This document shows, piece after piece, positions 7,202-15,968 of a stretch of DNA of 64,000 nucleotides. The DNA lies in contig CP146203.1 of assembly GCA_039995105.1 (NCBI GenBank), positions 1,302,001 through 1,366,000 of the forward strand, given 5' to 3'. Every line of letters begins with the position of its first letter. Position 1 is the first letter of the stretch. The translations under genes were made by a program, and so were the position numbers. The stretch is from Jonesiaceae bacterium BS-20 (GTDB lineage: Bacteria; Actinomycetota; Actinomycetes; Actinomycetales; Cellulomonadaceae). Under the pieces are notes generated by a model that did not search any database, was not told the origin of the DNA, and was given only the letters and a program-made list of their open reading frames with translations.

Positions 7202-7501
7202 TCAGTCCTGCTGACGGGCGAAGAAGGCCGCTGCTTTTTTTAGGAAATCATTCTCCATCCGCAACCGACGCACTTCAACTTCCAATTCACTGAGTCGCAC
7301 CCGGTCAGAAACCGATAACGGCTGATCTACTTCCTCAACAGCGTTTTCCCGCCGATATTTACCTACCCAGTTTCCCAAAGTCCCTGGCAAGATCCCCAAC
7401 TCTTGGGCGACTTCTGTGATCATTCGATCACTCATCACCACGAGTTGTACTGCTTCTGCCTTGAACTGCGGACTAAACCGCTTCTTCGATCCTGCTGCCA
7501 T
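7202..7501 (-). CDS. Transposase OrfA (element B copy 2)
   Basis: 99 residues: HTH (VAQELGILPGTLGNWVGKYR) and zipper-like helix (RLSELEVEVRRLRMENDFLKK) ending AAAFFARQQD. The run A AAA AAA G near its end (7235-7241 on the plus strand as T7) is the usual IS3-family -1 slippery site. The protein should still bind element B ends, and without an intact OrfB it might act as a repressor of transposition. Confidence 0.82.
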   Translation of the reverse strand: MAAGSKKRFSPQFKAEAVQLVVMSDRMITEVAQELGILPGTLGNWVGKYRRENAVEEVDQPLSVSDRVRLSELEVEVRRLRMENDFLKKAAAFFARQQD

Positions 7502-7554
7502 GTTCTCTATCTTCTCTCATATGAAGACTGTCCAAGAACATTAGTACACCCCAC

Positions 7555-7626
7555 TCAGACATCGGACAACCAGCCCTATACGACACAGGTCTAGGCGAAG
7601 ATTTCCAATGGACCACCACAAGCTAA
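7555..7626 (+). pseudogene. Orphan C-terminal gene tail
   Basis: Right of element B copy 2, one frame reads 23 codons (SDIGQPALYDTGLGEDFQW then TTTS) to a TAA at 7624. The composition is protein-like and unlike the other frames, suggesting the tail of a gene beheaded by the element or by recombination. The matching 5' part is not found in this window; the function is unknown. Confidence 0.4.
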
Positions 7627-7717
7627 AACCCAAAACCAAGCACGACACACCCGGAAATAGCACCACGTTTTGGCCGGTAACTCGCAGTTTTTGGGAACAA
7701 TTTTGAAGGAAATGAGG

Positions 7718-7753
7718 ACAGCCGCAGAATATCTGTTGATATCCTGCGGCTGT
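7718..7753 (-). terminator. Terminator hairpin after tRNA-Pro
   Basis: ACAGCCGCAG (7718-7727) pairs with CTGCGGCTGT (7744-7753), extended inside by ATATC/GATAT around a TGTT loop. It lies directly after the tRNA 3' end in the minus direction. The downstream T-tract is weak (TCCTCATTT). Confidence 0.65.
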
Positions 7754-7755
7754 GA

Positions 7756-7832
7756 TGGTCGGGCTAGCGGGATTCGAACCCACGGCCTTCCGCCCCCCAG
7801 GCGGACGCGCTACCAAGCTGCGCCATAGCCCG
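7756..7832 (-). tRNA. tRNA-Pro (anticodon GGG), CCA encoded
   Basis: The minus strand folds as a standard tRNA: acceptor CGGGCTA/TAGCCCG, D-arm with AGCTTGGTAGC, anticodon stem TCCGC/GCGGA with loop CTGGGGG giving anticodon GGG, and T-arm GTGGGTTCGAATCCCGC. Discriminator A is followed by an encoded CCA (7756-7758 on the plus strand). It decodes CCC and CCU. It marks the border between the IS-rich island and the core chromosome. Confidence 0.95.
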
Positions 7833-8009
7833 TAACAATCACACTGATGCGTGACTGCAACCCCGTAATAGTACCAAACTTGGGTACCAAAACTAAAAGC
7901 GAACCGGCTGGTGGCGTGGGTGATTAATCACGCCCGGGTTGGGCGTTGACTTCACTTGGGTAAGTGCTAATGGCCGGGCTCTGCGCTGCGGTGGTTACGC
8001 GGTGATGCG

Positions 8010-9467
8010 TTATGCCGTGATACCTTGCGCGGTGATTTTGGTTCCGGCGGGAACCTCTTGCGGGGCGGCGGGATCGTCCGAGGACAACACCGCAGCGCCC
8101 AGCGCGGTTACGTCTGCACCAAACGTCCAGTCCCCCGTTACCGTGAGGCTCTCGGCTTGCGAGAGCGCGGGTGGTCCCGCAGGGAAACGAGCATCAAACT
8201 CGTTAATCAGGGCGTAGTGGGCTGGATCCAGCGTAATGAGTGGCTCAACGGCTTGGGCACGCAGGTTAAAACTCTCGGTTAGCGCGTAAATGTCTGAGCG
8301 CAGCAGCAGCAGATCGTTGGTGGTCTTGACGGGCAGGAACCGGGACCGGTCAATGTGTACTGCGACGGCGTCCGGGAAAAGCTCAATCGCGGCGGCCATC
8401 GCACATTCAATCTGGACCACGGGCGTTGACGTCTTATCGGTGGGATCGACCGTCTTGTAATTCTTGATAAGCGGCAGGGCTACTACCCCATCGTTCTTGG
8501 CAATAAGCTCTTGGAGCGCGGAGATCCGGATCCAAAGGTTATTGGCGTTGAAGAACCGGTGCACGGTGATGTCGCTGGCAACATCCATGTCCTCGGGAGC
8601 GATCTGCGCGGTCTCACGTTGGATGATCTGGCCGTCGCGCACAACCTGGGCGCCACCCTTGCGGTCCGCCTCGGTCTTTTGGACGACCTCGGCAGCAAAG
8701 CTTGCGCCGCTATCTTCAAACCACTGAGCAATCGTTGGGTTTGGTGCCGAACCGAGGTTGTCTGCGTTAGAAATATTAAGGTATTCGTACCCCGCAGCAA
8801 CGAGCGCGTCGAGGGTTCCTGAAGTTTGCAGCACGGTGTAAACGTCACCGTGACCAGGTGGGCACCACTCAAGTTCCGGGTTCGCCGGCCACTCAACGGG
8901 GGTCAGGTCATCCGCGCGGAGTTTGGGCTCCTGGTTCTGCATCATAGAAATGCCGATGCCTGGCACGGCTAGGTCCGGGTACTTCGCTAGCGCTGCAAGC
9001 GTGTCAGCTTCCGTACGGAAGCTATTCATGAAGATGATCGGCAACGAGATACCGTGCCGCGCGCGAGCCCAGCGGACCTGTCCCGCAATGATGTCGAGGA
9101 AACTCAAACCCTGGTGGACCGGCAACAATGACTTTGCTTGGCTCATCCCCATGGACGTGCCCAAACCACCGTTGAGCTTTACCATGGCGGTCTTGGCCAA
9201 CGCCTTGGCCGGCTGATCGGCTCGGGCAACATCAATGGCCGATGGGTCGGGCACACCGGTCTGCAACGTGCTAGCAAGCACATCGCCGCCGTCGAGGTCA
9301 CCCAACGAGGTGACCTCGGTCAGCGGCGAAATGTCAGACTCACGGATAAACCCATCCGTGTTCTGCTCTAACTGCCGGTAGAGCCGTTCAAAAACTGAAA
9401 TCGCAATCGGGTGCACCGATGCTTCTTGCATCTTGGTGCGAGCCTGTTGAAGTCCACTGTTTGACAT
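8010..9467 (-). CDS. UTP-glucose-1-phosphate uridylyltransferase (UDPGP family)
   Basis: 485 residues, a full-length eukaryote-like UDPGP enzyme making UDP-glucose from UTP and glucose-1-phosphate for cell-wall, trehalose and glycogen metabolism; cytoplasmic. The nucleotide-binding loop is visible as KLNGGLGTSMGMSQAKSLLP (about residues 96-115), followed by PIIFMNSFRTEADTL, ECPPGHGDVY-like WCPPGHGDVYTVLQ and YLNISNADNLG, and the C-terminal beta-helix with VTGDWTFG. This family is distinct from bacterial GalU. It lies 17 nt downstream of der in the same direction and is likely cotranscribed. Confidence 0.9.
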   Translation of the reverse strand: MSNSGLQQARTKMQEASVHPIAISVFERLYRQLEQNTDGFIRESDISPLTEVTSLGDLDGGDVLASTLQTGVPDPSAIDVARADQPAKALAKTAMVKLNGGLGTSMGMSQAKSLLPVHQGLSFLDIIAGQVRWARARHGISLPIIFMNSFRTEADTLAALAKYPDLAVPGIGISMMQNQEPKLRADDLTPVEWPANPELEWCPPGHGDVYTVLQTSGTLDALVAAGYEYLNISNADNLGSAPNPTIAQWFEDSGASFAAEVVQKTEADRKGGAQVVRDGQIIQRETAQIAPEDMDVASDITVHRFFNANNLWIRISALQELIAKNDGVVALPLIKNYKTVDPTDKTSTPVVQIECAMAAAIELFPDAVAVHIDRSRFLPVKTTNDLLLLRSDIYALTESFNLRAQAVEPLITLDPAHYALINEFDARFPAGPPALSQAESLTVTGDWTFGADVTALGAAVLSSDDPAAPQEVPAGTKITAQGITA

Positions 9468-9484
9468 GACTCAAGCCTAGGTGG

Positions 9485-10972
9485 TTAGCGCTTACGCTTC
9501 TCCCGGACACGCACTGCGATCTCAATTGGGGAGCCTTCAAAGCCAAACTCTTCACGCAGACGGCGCTCAATGAACCGGCGGTAACCGGCCTCAAGGAACC
9601 CGGTCGCAAAGAGAACAAAGCGTGGCGGACGGGCGCTAGCCTGGGTGGCAAAGAGGATACGTGGCTGCTTACCGCCGCGCACAGGGTGCGGGGTGGCGGC
9701 AACGAGTTCACCAAGGAACGAGTTCAACCGGCCGGTTGGAATACGGGTATCCCAAGACGCCAGCGACTTGTTTAGCGCAGGGACCAGGCGGTCGTTGTGC
9801 CAACCGGTGTGAGCCGAGAGGTTCACGCGCGGTGCCCAAGCAACGCTCTGCAGGTCGCGCTCGATCTCACGTTCCAGGTAAGGACGGCGGTCCTCGTCCA
9901 TCAAGTCCCACTTGTTGAACGCAATGACAACTGAGCGACCGGAGTCCACAACCAAGGAAATGATTCGCTGGTCTTGCTCGGTCAACGTTTGTGAGGCATC
10001 GAGAAGCACAACGGCAACCTCGGCCTTCTCGATTGCTGCCTGGGTACGCAAGGAAGCGTAGAAGTCAGCACCTGAGGTCTGGTGAACGCGACGGCGAATA
10101 CCGGCGGTGTCAACAAAGACCCACTGCTCACCCTTGAGCTCAATGAGCTCATCAACCGGGTCGCGGGTGGTGCCAGCAACGTCATCGACCACTACGCGGC
10201 TCTCGCCGGCAAGCTTGTTCAGGAGCGAGGACTTACCAACGTTGGGGCGTCCTACCAAGGCAACGCGGCGCGGGCCGGCCGGGCGGGCCACACCGAACTG
10301 TGTCTTCTTAGGCAAGATGTTCATGGCGGCTTCAAGCAGGTCACCGGTGCCACGGCCGTGCAGCGCGGAAACCGGGTGCGGCTCCCCTAGGCCAAGGCTC
10401 CAAAGCTCAGCTGCTTCGAGCTCGGCGTGCGAGGAGTCAACCTTGTTGGCGCACAGCAGCACAGGCTTCTTGGTTTTGCGCAGCAGGCGGACAACCTGCT
10501 CGTCGGTTGCGGTAGCACCAACGGTTGCGTCGACCACGAAGATCACGGCGTCGGCAAGATCAATTGCCATTTCAGCTTGCTCGGCTACGCGTGCGTCAAT
10601 ACCGAGGACGTCAGCTTCCCAACCACCGGTGTCTACCAGGGTGAAGGAGCGACCAGCCCACTCGGCGGGGTAGCTGACACGGTCACGGGTTACCCCCGGG
10701 GTGTCCTCAACTACCGCTTCGCGGCGGCCCAAAATACGGTTGACCAACGTGGACTTACCAACGTTGGGACGACCAACGACGGCTAGTACCGGAAGTGGTT
10801 CTCCAGAGGTGCTGTTACCGAACTCGTCAAAGTGACCCCCTAGAAGGGCAAGGTCTTCCTCGCCAAGGTCATACTCTGCAAGTCCGGCCCGCAGTGCATG
10901 TTCCCGATCAACGGGTTCCTGGGCATCTTGTGGCGCAGAATCGGCTTGCGGCTGGTTAGCTGAAGTGGTCAT
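9485..10972 (-). CDS. der: Ribosome-assembly GTPase Der (EngA)
   Basis: Tandem GTPase acting in 50S subunit maturation. The first G domain shows [23 protein letters not shown] and NKVD; the second shows [25 protein letters not shown] and NKWD; a KH-like C-terminal domain ends VRVREKRKR. An acidic N-terminal extension of about 60 residues precedes the first domain, common in actinobacterial Der. The ATG at 10972 (MTTSANQP) is chosen; a TTG at 11002 is an in-frame alternative and neither has a strong ribosome-binding site. Confidence 0.95.
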   Translation of the reverse strand: MTTSANQPQADSAPQDAQEPVDREHALRAGLAEYDLGEEDLALLGGHFDEFGNSTSGEPLPVLAVVGRPNVGKSTLVNRILGRREAVVEDTPGVTRDRVSYPAEWAGRSFTLVDTGGWEADVLGIDARVAEQAEMAIDLADAVIFVVDATVGATATDEQVVRLLRKTKKPVLLCANKVDSSHAELEAAELWSLGLGEPHPVSALHGRGTGDLLEAAMNILPKKTQFGVARPAGPRRVALVGRPNVGKSSLLNKLAGESRVVVDDVAGTTRDPVDELIELKGEQWVFVDTAGIRRRVHQTSGADFYASLRTQAAIEKAEVAVVLLDASQTLTEQDQRIISLVVDSGRSVVIAFNKWDLMDEDRRPYLEREIERDLQSVAWAPRVNLSAHTGWHNDRLVPALNKSLASWDTRIPTGRLNSFLGELVAATPHPVRGGKQPRILFATQASARPPRFVLFATGFLEAGYRRFIERRLREEFGFEGSPIEIAVRVREKRKR

Positions 10973-11169
10973 AAAGTCTATTGTCCCAGTACGAGGACGC
11001 AATTACGACCACATTTCTGTGATCCGTATTTCATAGTGCCGGCCCGGGAAGGATTTTTGTCCTAATTCCTACCGGATGAGGGTGGAAGGAGTAGAACTTG
11101 GAGTTAGGAATTTACGTTCGGTACGGCTTCTGTAACGGGTCAGCGAGTCCGCTTGGGGTAACCCCAGCG

Positions 11170-11865
11170 CTAGTTGGTCTCGCGCTTTGGTGGGTCTTGG
11201 GGTAATGAGATTCCGGAAGCGCTTGAGGTCTGCGTGATCGTTTCAATGAGCGCTTGCCTGACCTGTTCGGTGGCCGCAACCACGTCGCGCCGGCCGGGAG
11301 TTTCCGTCGGCTGCGGTGTTACCGGCACCCCAAAATGGACCACAATCTTGGACCGTAACCGCGGTAGCGACTTGACGGACTTTCCGGCGGTCCGGGTGCC
11401 CAAAATAGCAACGGGAACAACGGGGGTCTGGGTATGGGCGGCAAGCCAGCCGACGCCGGGGTGAATCTGAGAAAGGTCCCCGGCTCCGCGGGTGCCTTCT
11501 GGGAATATTCCCACGGCTCCCCCGCGCTCCAGGACCGTCTGGGCCGCGGCTAATGCGCCGCGTCCCTTCTCCTTGGTCACCGGAATCTGCCCGGCCCCGC
11601 GCAGGATCACGCCGAGCGGACCACTAAACAACGATCCTTTAACCAAAAAGTGCGCGGGACGTGGCGTCACCCCGATCAACAAGGGGCCATCAAGTAACGC
11701 GGTGTGGTTGCCGGCCACAATGATTGGGCCGGCAGCACATACGTTCTCTTGTCCGGTCACTTGGACCCGCCACAGGGTCTTTACCAACACCAGGCCCACA
11801 ATCCGGGCCCACTTAGGCCCAAATGGACGCGGCGCCCACGGTGCGGTATCCGCTTTGTTCTTCAT
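11170..11865 (-). CDS. 1-acyl-sn-glycerol-3-phosphate acyltransferase family (PlsC-like)
   Basis: Membrane-associated acyltransferase transferring an acyl group to lysophosphatidic acid or a similar acceptor. The catalytic NHTALLD (HX4D type) is near residue 50, and the second block FPEGTRGAGD is further on; a hydrophobic N-terminal segment (WARIVGLVLVKTLW) can anchor it. ATG 11865 (MKNKADTAPW) starts after the cmk stop with AGGT upstream; the in-frame ATG at 11904 would overlap cmk by 26 nt. It sits between cmk and der, as in many actinobacteria. The precise acyl acceptor is not determined by sequence. Confidence 0.88.
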   Translation of the reverse strand: MKNKADTAPWAPRPFGPKWARIVGLVLVKTLWRVQVTGQENVCAAGPIIVAGNHTALLDGPLLIGVTPRPAHFLVKGSLFSGPLGVILRGAGQIPVTKEKGRGALAAAQTVLERGGAVGIFPEGTRGAGDLSQIHPGVGWLAAHTQTPVVPVAILGTRTAGKSVKSLPRLRSKIVVHFGVPVTPQPTETPGRRDVVAATEQVRQALIETITQTSSASGISLPQDPPKRETN

Positions 11866-11878
11866 TCGAGCTACCTGC

Positions 11879-12595
11879 TTATTTTGCTGCGGTGACCTGC
11901 TCAATTACCTGCAGCACGGCTTCGACGGTCTGGTCAAAGTTGAGATCCGAGGAGTCAATGGTTACCACTCCGTCAGATGCGACCTGGAACTCGGACACGG
12001 TTGAGTCGTCAGCGTCGCGGCGCAGCACCTCATCGCGTGTTGCCTCAACGGCGGCGGCATCGGCAGCGCCATGCACGTCGAGTGCGCGGCGAGCCAAACG
12101 AGCCTCGTCGCTAGCTGTTAGCAAGATTCGCACATCCGCATCGGGGGCCACCACTGTCGTGATATCGCGTCCCTCGGCAACCACACCGCGACCACGGGAG
12201 AACCCGCCGGTGCGCTCCGCGGTCATGATCTGGCGTTGCAAAGCCTTGAGGTACCCGCGCACCTCAAGGTTCGTAGCTACCGCTGAGACCTTCTTAGAAA
12301 TACTGGAATCGCGGATGGCCTCGGCAAGGTTAATGGAATCCACGTGGACCATAGGGTCCTGTGGATCCACGCCCATCTCAAGCGGCATGGTGGTCACCAC
12401 AGCGGTAACGTCGTCCTGATTTGTCAGCACTACTCCCTCACGCAGGCACCACCAGGTTGCGGCGCGGTACATGGCGCCGGTGTCCAAATAGGCCAGCCCA
12501 AGGCGGTGGGCAACGGCCTTTGAGACACTGGATTTTCCGGATCCGGATGGGCCATCGATCGCAATTGAAAGTGGCAGCGGCAAAGCAGCGGTCAT
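11879..12595 (-). CDS. cmk: Cytidylate kinase
   Basis: 238 residues; phosphorylates CMP/dCMP using ATP in the cytoplasm. The P-loop is AIDGPSGSGKSSVSK at the N-terminus, followed by YLDTGAMYRAATWW (nucleotide-binding), GRDITTVVAPDADVRILLTA and the R-rich lid (ARRALDVHG). Length fits bacterial Cmk. It is in the conserved scpAB-rluB-cmk-der order and is probably translated with its neighbours. Confidence 0.95.
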   Translation of the reverse strand: MTAALPLPLSIAIDGPSGSGKSSVSKAVAHRLGLAYLDTGAMYRAATWWCLREGVVLTNQDDVTAVVTTMPLEMGVDPQDPMVHVDSINLAEAIRDSSISKKVSAVATNLEVRGYLKALQRQIMTAERTGGFSRGRGVVAEGRDITTVVAPDADVRILLTASDEARLARRALDVHGAADAAAVEATRDEVLRRDADDSTVSEFQVASDGVVTIDSSDLNFDQTVEAVLQVIEQVTAAK

Positions 12596-12642
12596 GACGT
12601 AATTCCTTTTGGTGCGGCGGTAAAAGTGGAAAAGGGGTGAAG

Positions 12643-13437
12643 TTACATTTCCACGCGGGACATGAGGGTACCCAACTCGGTCTTGCCCAAGATGCGGGTA
12701 CGACCCTGCTTCAAGTCGCCCAAGCGGATTGGACCAATTGCGGTACGGACCAGGCGCGTCACCGGGTAGCCAACTTCATCGAACATGCGGCGCACAATGC
12801 GGTTCTTGCCGCTGTGGAGTTCGACCTCAACGAGTGTTTCCATAGACGTTTGATCAACGACCTTGAACTTGTCGAACGAGGCAATACCGTCTTCGAGTTC
12901 AATGCCCTTGAGCAGGCGTGAGCCAACACCGTTAGGCAACCGGCCGTCAAGGGTGACCAGGTACACCTTAGGGATCTCATACTTAGGGTGCTGCAAGCGG
13001 TGCGCGAGCTCGCCGTCGTTCGTCAGCAGCAGGAGACCCTCGGACTCGTAGTCGAGGCGTCCAACGTGGAACAGGCGCTCGGTGCGCCCGGCAATCAGCT
13101 CGGCTACCGTTGGGCGGTCCTGCGGGTCGGACATGGTTGAGACCATACGCGTCGGCTTGTTCACGGCGATGGTGATCTTGGTTTGGTCCTGCTGGATGCG
13201 CATGCCGTCAACGTGGATCACGCTGGTTTCAGGGTCCACGCGGACACCAACCTCGAGGACCAGGACACCGTCAACTTCAACGCGGCCCTGCTCGATGAGT
13301 AGTTCACACTTGCGGCGTGATCCCACACCAGCGTCAGCCATTACCTTTTGCAGCCGGACACCGTCGGCTACGTGGACATCATGGTCGGCCGGTTTAGGTT
13401 GCGGCCTTGCTTTCTTGCGTCCGCCACGGGTAGCCAT
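12643..13437 (-). CDS. RsuA/RluB-family ribosomal pseudouridine synthase
   Basis: 264 residues. A basic N-terminal tail (RGGRKKARPQPK) precedes an S4 RNA-binding domain (VRLQKVMADAGVGSRRKCELLI) and the catalytic domain with GRLDYESEGLLLLTNDG, whose Asp is the nucleophile of the family. By context and similarity to RluB it probably modifies 23S rRNA, but RsuA-type specificity for 16S is possible. It lies between scpB and cmk, the usual actinobacterial arrangement. Confidence 0.9.
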   Translation of the reverse strand: MATRGGRKKARPQPKPADHDVHVADGVRLQKVMADAGVGSRRKCELLIEQGRVEVDGVLVLEVGVRVDPETSVIHVDGMRIQQDQTKITIAVNKPTRMVSTMSDPQDRPTVAELIAGRTERLFHVGRLDYESEGLLLLTNDGELAHRLQHPKYEIPKVYLVTLDGRLPNGVGSRLLKGIELEDGIASFDKFKVVDQTSMETLVEVELHSGKNRIVRRMFDEVGYPVTRLVRTAIGPIRLGDLKQGRTRILGKTELGTLMSRVEM

Positions 13438-13499
13438 GTGTTCTCCTTGAATTATGCGCTAGGCGCGGGTTGTCTTGCGGTTAGTGGGCCGCCGGTTAT

Positions 13500-14087
13500 C
13501 TAACTTAGTGGATCCAACTCGGATTCGAGCTGTGGAATCTCTGCTAACTCAGGCAACGCGGGGGCGAGCGCGGGAAGCTCAGTTAACTGGTCAATCCCCA
13601 TGCGCTCTTTAAAGTATGCGGTAGTTTCATACAAATTGGCGCCAGTCAGCGCGGAAATCCCGCTTTCTGTGATCAAATCGCGTGCTAGTAGGGTCCGAAT
13701 GACCCCATCGACGTTGACCCCGCGGATCGCGGCAATTTGGGCGCGGGTCACGGGTTGCCGGTAAGCAACGACCGCGAGGGTCTCGAGGGCCGCATTTGAG
13801 AGTTTTGCGGTCTTGCCGGTCATCACAAACTCGCTGACGTCGGTGAACTGCTCGGCCGCGCTATAGATCCGCCAGCCACCGGCAAGTTGGCGCAGCGTAA
13901 AACCGCGCTTGCGCCCACCCAGTTCGCCCTCATAGTCGGCTTGCAGTGCAAGCAAATGCTTCTCGATGCCCGCTTGGGACACCGTTAGCGCCTGGCTTAA
14001 GTCTTGGGTTGTGACGGGAGCGTCGATCACCATGAGAATGGCTTCAAGCCGCGTAAGTAACGAATCGTCGAGGTCAGAATCCATCAC
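13500..14087 (-). CDS. scpB: Segregation and condensation protein B
   Basis: 195 residues with the two winged-helix domains of ScpB: LLTRLEAILMVIDAPVTTQDLSQAL at the N-terminus, and the hallmark ALETLAVVAYRQPVTRAQIAAIRGVNVDGVI region followed by YETTAYFKERMGI. It forms a dimer that binds ScpA and the SMC ATPase for chromosome compaction and segregation. Its start overlaps the scpA stop by 4 nt, indicating translational coupling. Confidence 0.93.
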   Translation of the reverse strand: MMDSDLDDSLLTRLEAILMVIDAPVTTQDLSQALTVSQAGIEKHLLALQADYEGELGGRKRGFTLRQLAGGWRIYSAAEQFTDVSEFVMTGKTAKLSNAALETLAVVAYRQPVTRAQIAAIRGVNVDGVIRTLLARDLITESGISALTGANLYETTAYFKERMGIDQLTELPALAPALPELAEIPQLESELDPLS

Positions 14088-15004
14088 GAACGTACTTCCC
14101 TTCCCGCCGGGTGGCCGGTGTAGTCATCGAGTGCGTACGGCACGTAGTCGCTATCTCCTACCCAAGTGATGTGCAGAGTTTCCAACGGCGCACCTTGGGT
14201 GAAGGTGATTTGGGATTCCCGGAATAGCTCCAACAAGATAAGGAACCTGATCACCGTAACGAGCGCACTATTTGTGGTTGCGGTCAACTGCTCGAACGTC
14301 AGTGTCCCGGCCGCCCGTAGCTGGGAGATTACCGCGGGGGCCTCGTCGGCCACGCTCAGCGGTGCGCCATGCAGGTGGCTCGTTGAGACCGTCGGAGGTG
14401 CGATCACCTGTTCGGGCTCCCCCAATGCAGTGCGCGCAAGTGCTGCGAGTTTGTCCGGGGTGAGCGTCCAAACCAAAGGAGGCAGGAGTGCGGCGAGCTC
14501 CGGCTCAAGCGCGGTGGCACGCGGCAAAAAGTCGGCCTGTGATTCTAGTCGCTCGGCAAAGGAACCGGCCAAGTGTTTGAACGCTCGGTACTGCAAGAGC
14601 TTCGAAAATAGCAGGTCGCGAGCTTCTAGTAACTCGTTTGCGTCCTGGTCATCTAGTTCCGTATCCGGCAAGAGACGAGCGGCTTTCAGGTCCAATAGTG
14701 TGGCCGCCACCAGAAGGAACTCGCTTGCCAAACCCAAATTGCGGCGGGCATCGCGGCCCAGCAGCGTATTACCCTCGACCTCTGCAAAATCGGCCATCCG
14801 AATATAACTGATGAACTCATCGGTCACCGCTGCCAAAGAAATCTCGGTTATGTCGAGTTTGTGTTTGGCAATCAGCGACAGCAGCAGGTCAAATGGGCCG
14901 GAGAAATTCTCCAAATGCACATGAAAATCTTGCCTATCGCCCGGTGCGTTCTCGGTCGGTACCGAGGTTTGACTAAGCGGCGTCACCGCGGGAAATGAGT
15001 TCAC
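14084..15004 (-). CDS. scpA: Segregation and condensation protein A (kleisin)
   Basis: 306 residues. The kleisin N-terminal motif FHVHLENFSGPFDLLLSLIAKHKLDI is clear, followed by EFLLVAATLLDLKAARLLP and a C-terminal winged helix with VIRFLILLELFRESQITFTQ. It bridges the SMC heads with ScpB. The first 32 nt overlap the end of the ParA-family gene, and the 3' end overlaps scpB by 4 nt, so parA-scpA-scpB form one coupled unit. Confidence 0.93.
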   Translation of the reverse strand: MNSFPAVTPLSQTSVPTENAPGDRQDFHVHLENFSGPFDLLLSLIAKHKLDITEISLAAVTDEFISYIRMADFAEVEGNTLLGRDARRNLGLASEFLLVAATLLDLKAARLLPDTELDDQDANELLEARDLLFSKLLQYRAFKHLAGSFAERLESQADFLPRATALEPELAALLPPLVWTLTPDKLAALARTALGEPEQVIAPPTVSTSHLHGAPLSVADEAPAVISQLRAAGTLTFEQLTATTNSALVTVIRFLILLELFRESQITFTQGAPLETLHITWVGDSDYVPYALDDYTGHPAGREVRS

Positions 15005-15854
15005 GGGCCAGCTGCCGGTAGGCGGTTGCCCCGGGGTGATTGGTGGCGTACGTCGTTATTGGCTCGGCCGCAACTGAGGCATCGGGAAACTTCACCGTAC
15101 GGCCAATGACCGTGTGCATCAGGGTGTCCCCAAAGGCTTCATAGACGCGGGAGATAACTTCCCGAGCATGCAAGGTACGTGAGTCAAACATTGTCGCAAC
15201 AATGCCATCGACCTCGAGGCGTGGGTTAAGCCGGTCTCGGACCTTTTCAATGGTCTCGACCAGCAACGCAACGCCACGCAGGGCAAAGAACTCGCACTCA
15301 AGCGGAATCAGGACGCCGTGCGCAGCGGTCAACGCATTCACGGTCAGCAAACCAAGCGAAGGCTGGCAGTCAATCAAAATGACGTCGTAATCATCGATCA
15401 CCGGGCGCAGCACACGGGCCAAAATGGATTCCCGGGCCACCTCCCCCACCAGCTGAACCTCAGCGGCAGACAGGTCAATGTTTGCCGGCAGCACATCCAA
15501 GCCGGCAAAATTGGTGCTCACAATAGCATCATCGATCAACGCGGAGCGGTCCACCATGAGGTCATAGATGGTGGTTTCCAACTCGTGGGTCGCTATTCCC
15601 AACCCAACGGAGGCAGCACCCTGCGGATCAAAGTCAACAATCAGTACCCGCCGGCCAACCTCAGCCAACGCGGCCGCAAGGTTGATCGTGGTTGTCGTCT
15701 TACCCACACCGCCCTTTTGGTTGCACATGGCAATAATGCGGGCCGGACCATGACTGGCAAGCGGTGCGGGCACTGGGAAATCAGGAATGGACCGTCCCAC
15801 TACATCCAGTGGACGGTTATTTGAAATATCTCCGAAAAGCGCCTCGCTACTCAC
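14973..15854 (-). CDS. ParA-family chromosome-partitioning ATPase
   Basis: 293 residues with the deviant Walker A motif of ParA/MinD proteins (CNQKGGVGKTTTTINLAAAL, about residues 43-62), Walker A' region VLIVDFDPQGAAS, and Walker B VILIDCQPSLGLLTVNAL. It has no ParB partner nearby; this scpA-linked ParA is a conserved actinobacterial paralogue distinct from the oriC-proximal one. A function in chromosome segregation with SMC-ScpAB is inferred from the 32-nt gene overlap. Confidence 0.92.
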   Translation of the reverse strand: MSSEALFGDISNNRPLDVVGRSIPDFPVPAPLASHGPARIIAMCNQKGGVGKTTTTINLAAALAEVGRRVLIVDFDPQGAASVGLGIATHELETTIYDLMVDRSALIDDAIVSTNFAGLDVLPANIDLSAAEVQLVGEVARESILARVLRPVIDDYDVILIDCQPSLGLLTVNALTAAHGVLIPLECEFFALRGVALLVETIEKVRDRLNPRLEVDGIVATMFDSRTLHAREVISRVYEAFGDTLMHTVIGRTVKFPDASVAAEPITTYATNHPGATAYRQLARELISRGDAA

Positions 15855-15968
15855 GCTTTTACGTTACAACAACCAACCGTCATATCTGTGGAGGTGTCCG
15901 GGTGCGTGCGCGTGTTTATGACATGTTCGCCCGGCGGCTACCCGCAGGTACTCAATACCCGTGCGACG

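Larger units (their letters stand above)
6225..7553 (-). mobile_element. IS3-family insertion sequence (element B), copy 2
   Basis: A 1,329-bp near-duplicate of copy 1 with the same end sequences. The flanking triplets differ (CGT before 6225, CTC after 7553), so there is no target duplication. The left flank is istA and the right flank is the tail of an unrelated gene, which indicates a rearrangement through the element. Its orfA retains the A7 slippery run; orfB carries the same 32-bp insert (6661-6692). Confidence 0.88.

Noticed and set aside
7541-7816. Open frame of 91 codons over the tRNA-Pro gene
   Set aside because: It covers the tRNA and terminator; the peptide simply translates tRNA sequence.
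7756-7832. Duplicate attachment site of the tRNA-Pro 3' end within the island
   Set aside because: No second copy of the tRNA 3' sequence was found between 1 and 7755.
10107-10673. Open frame of 188 codons opposite der
   Set aside because: Antisense shadow of the conserved GTPase gene; low-complexity Ser/Arg composition.
14166-14807. Open frame of 213 codons opposite scpA
   Set aside because: Antisense shadow in a high-G+C gene; no start context or domain.
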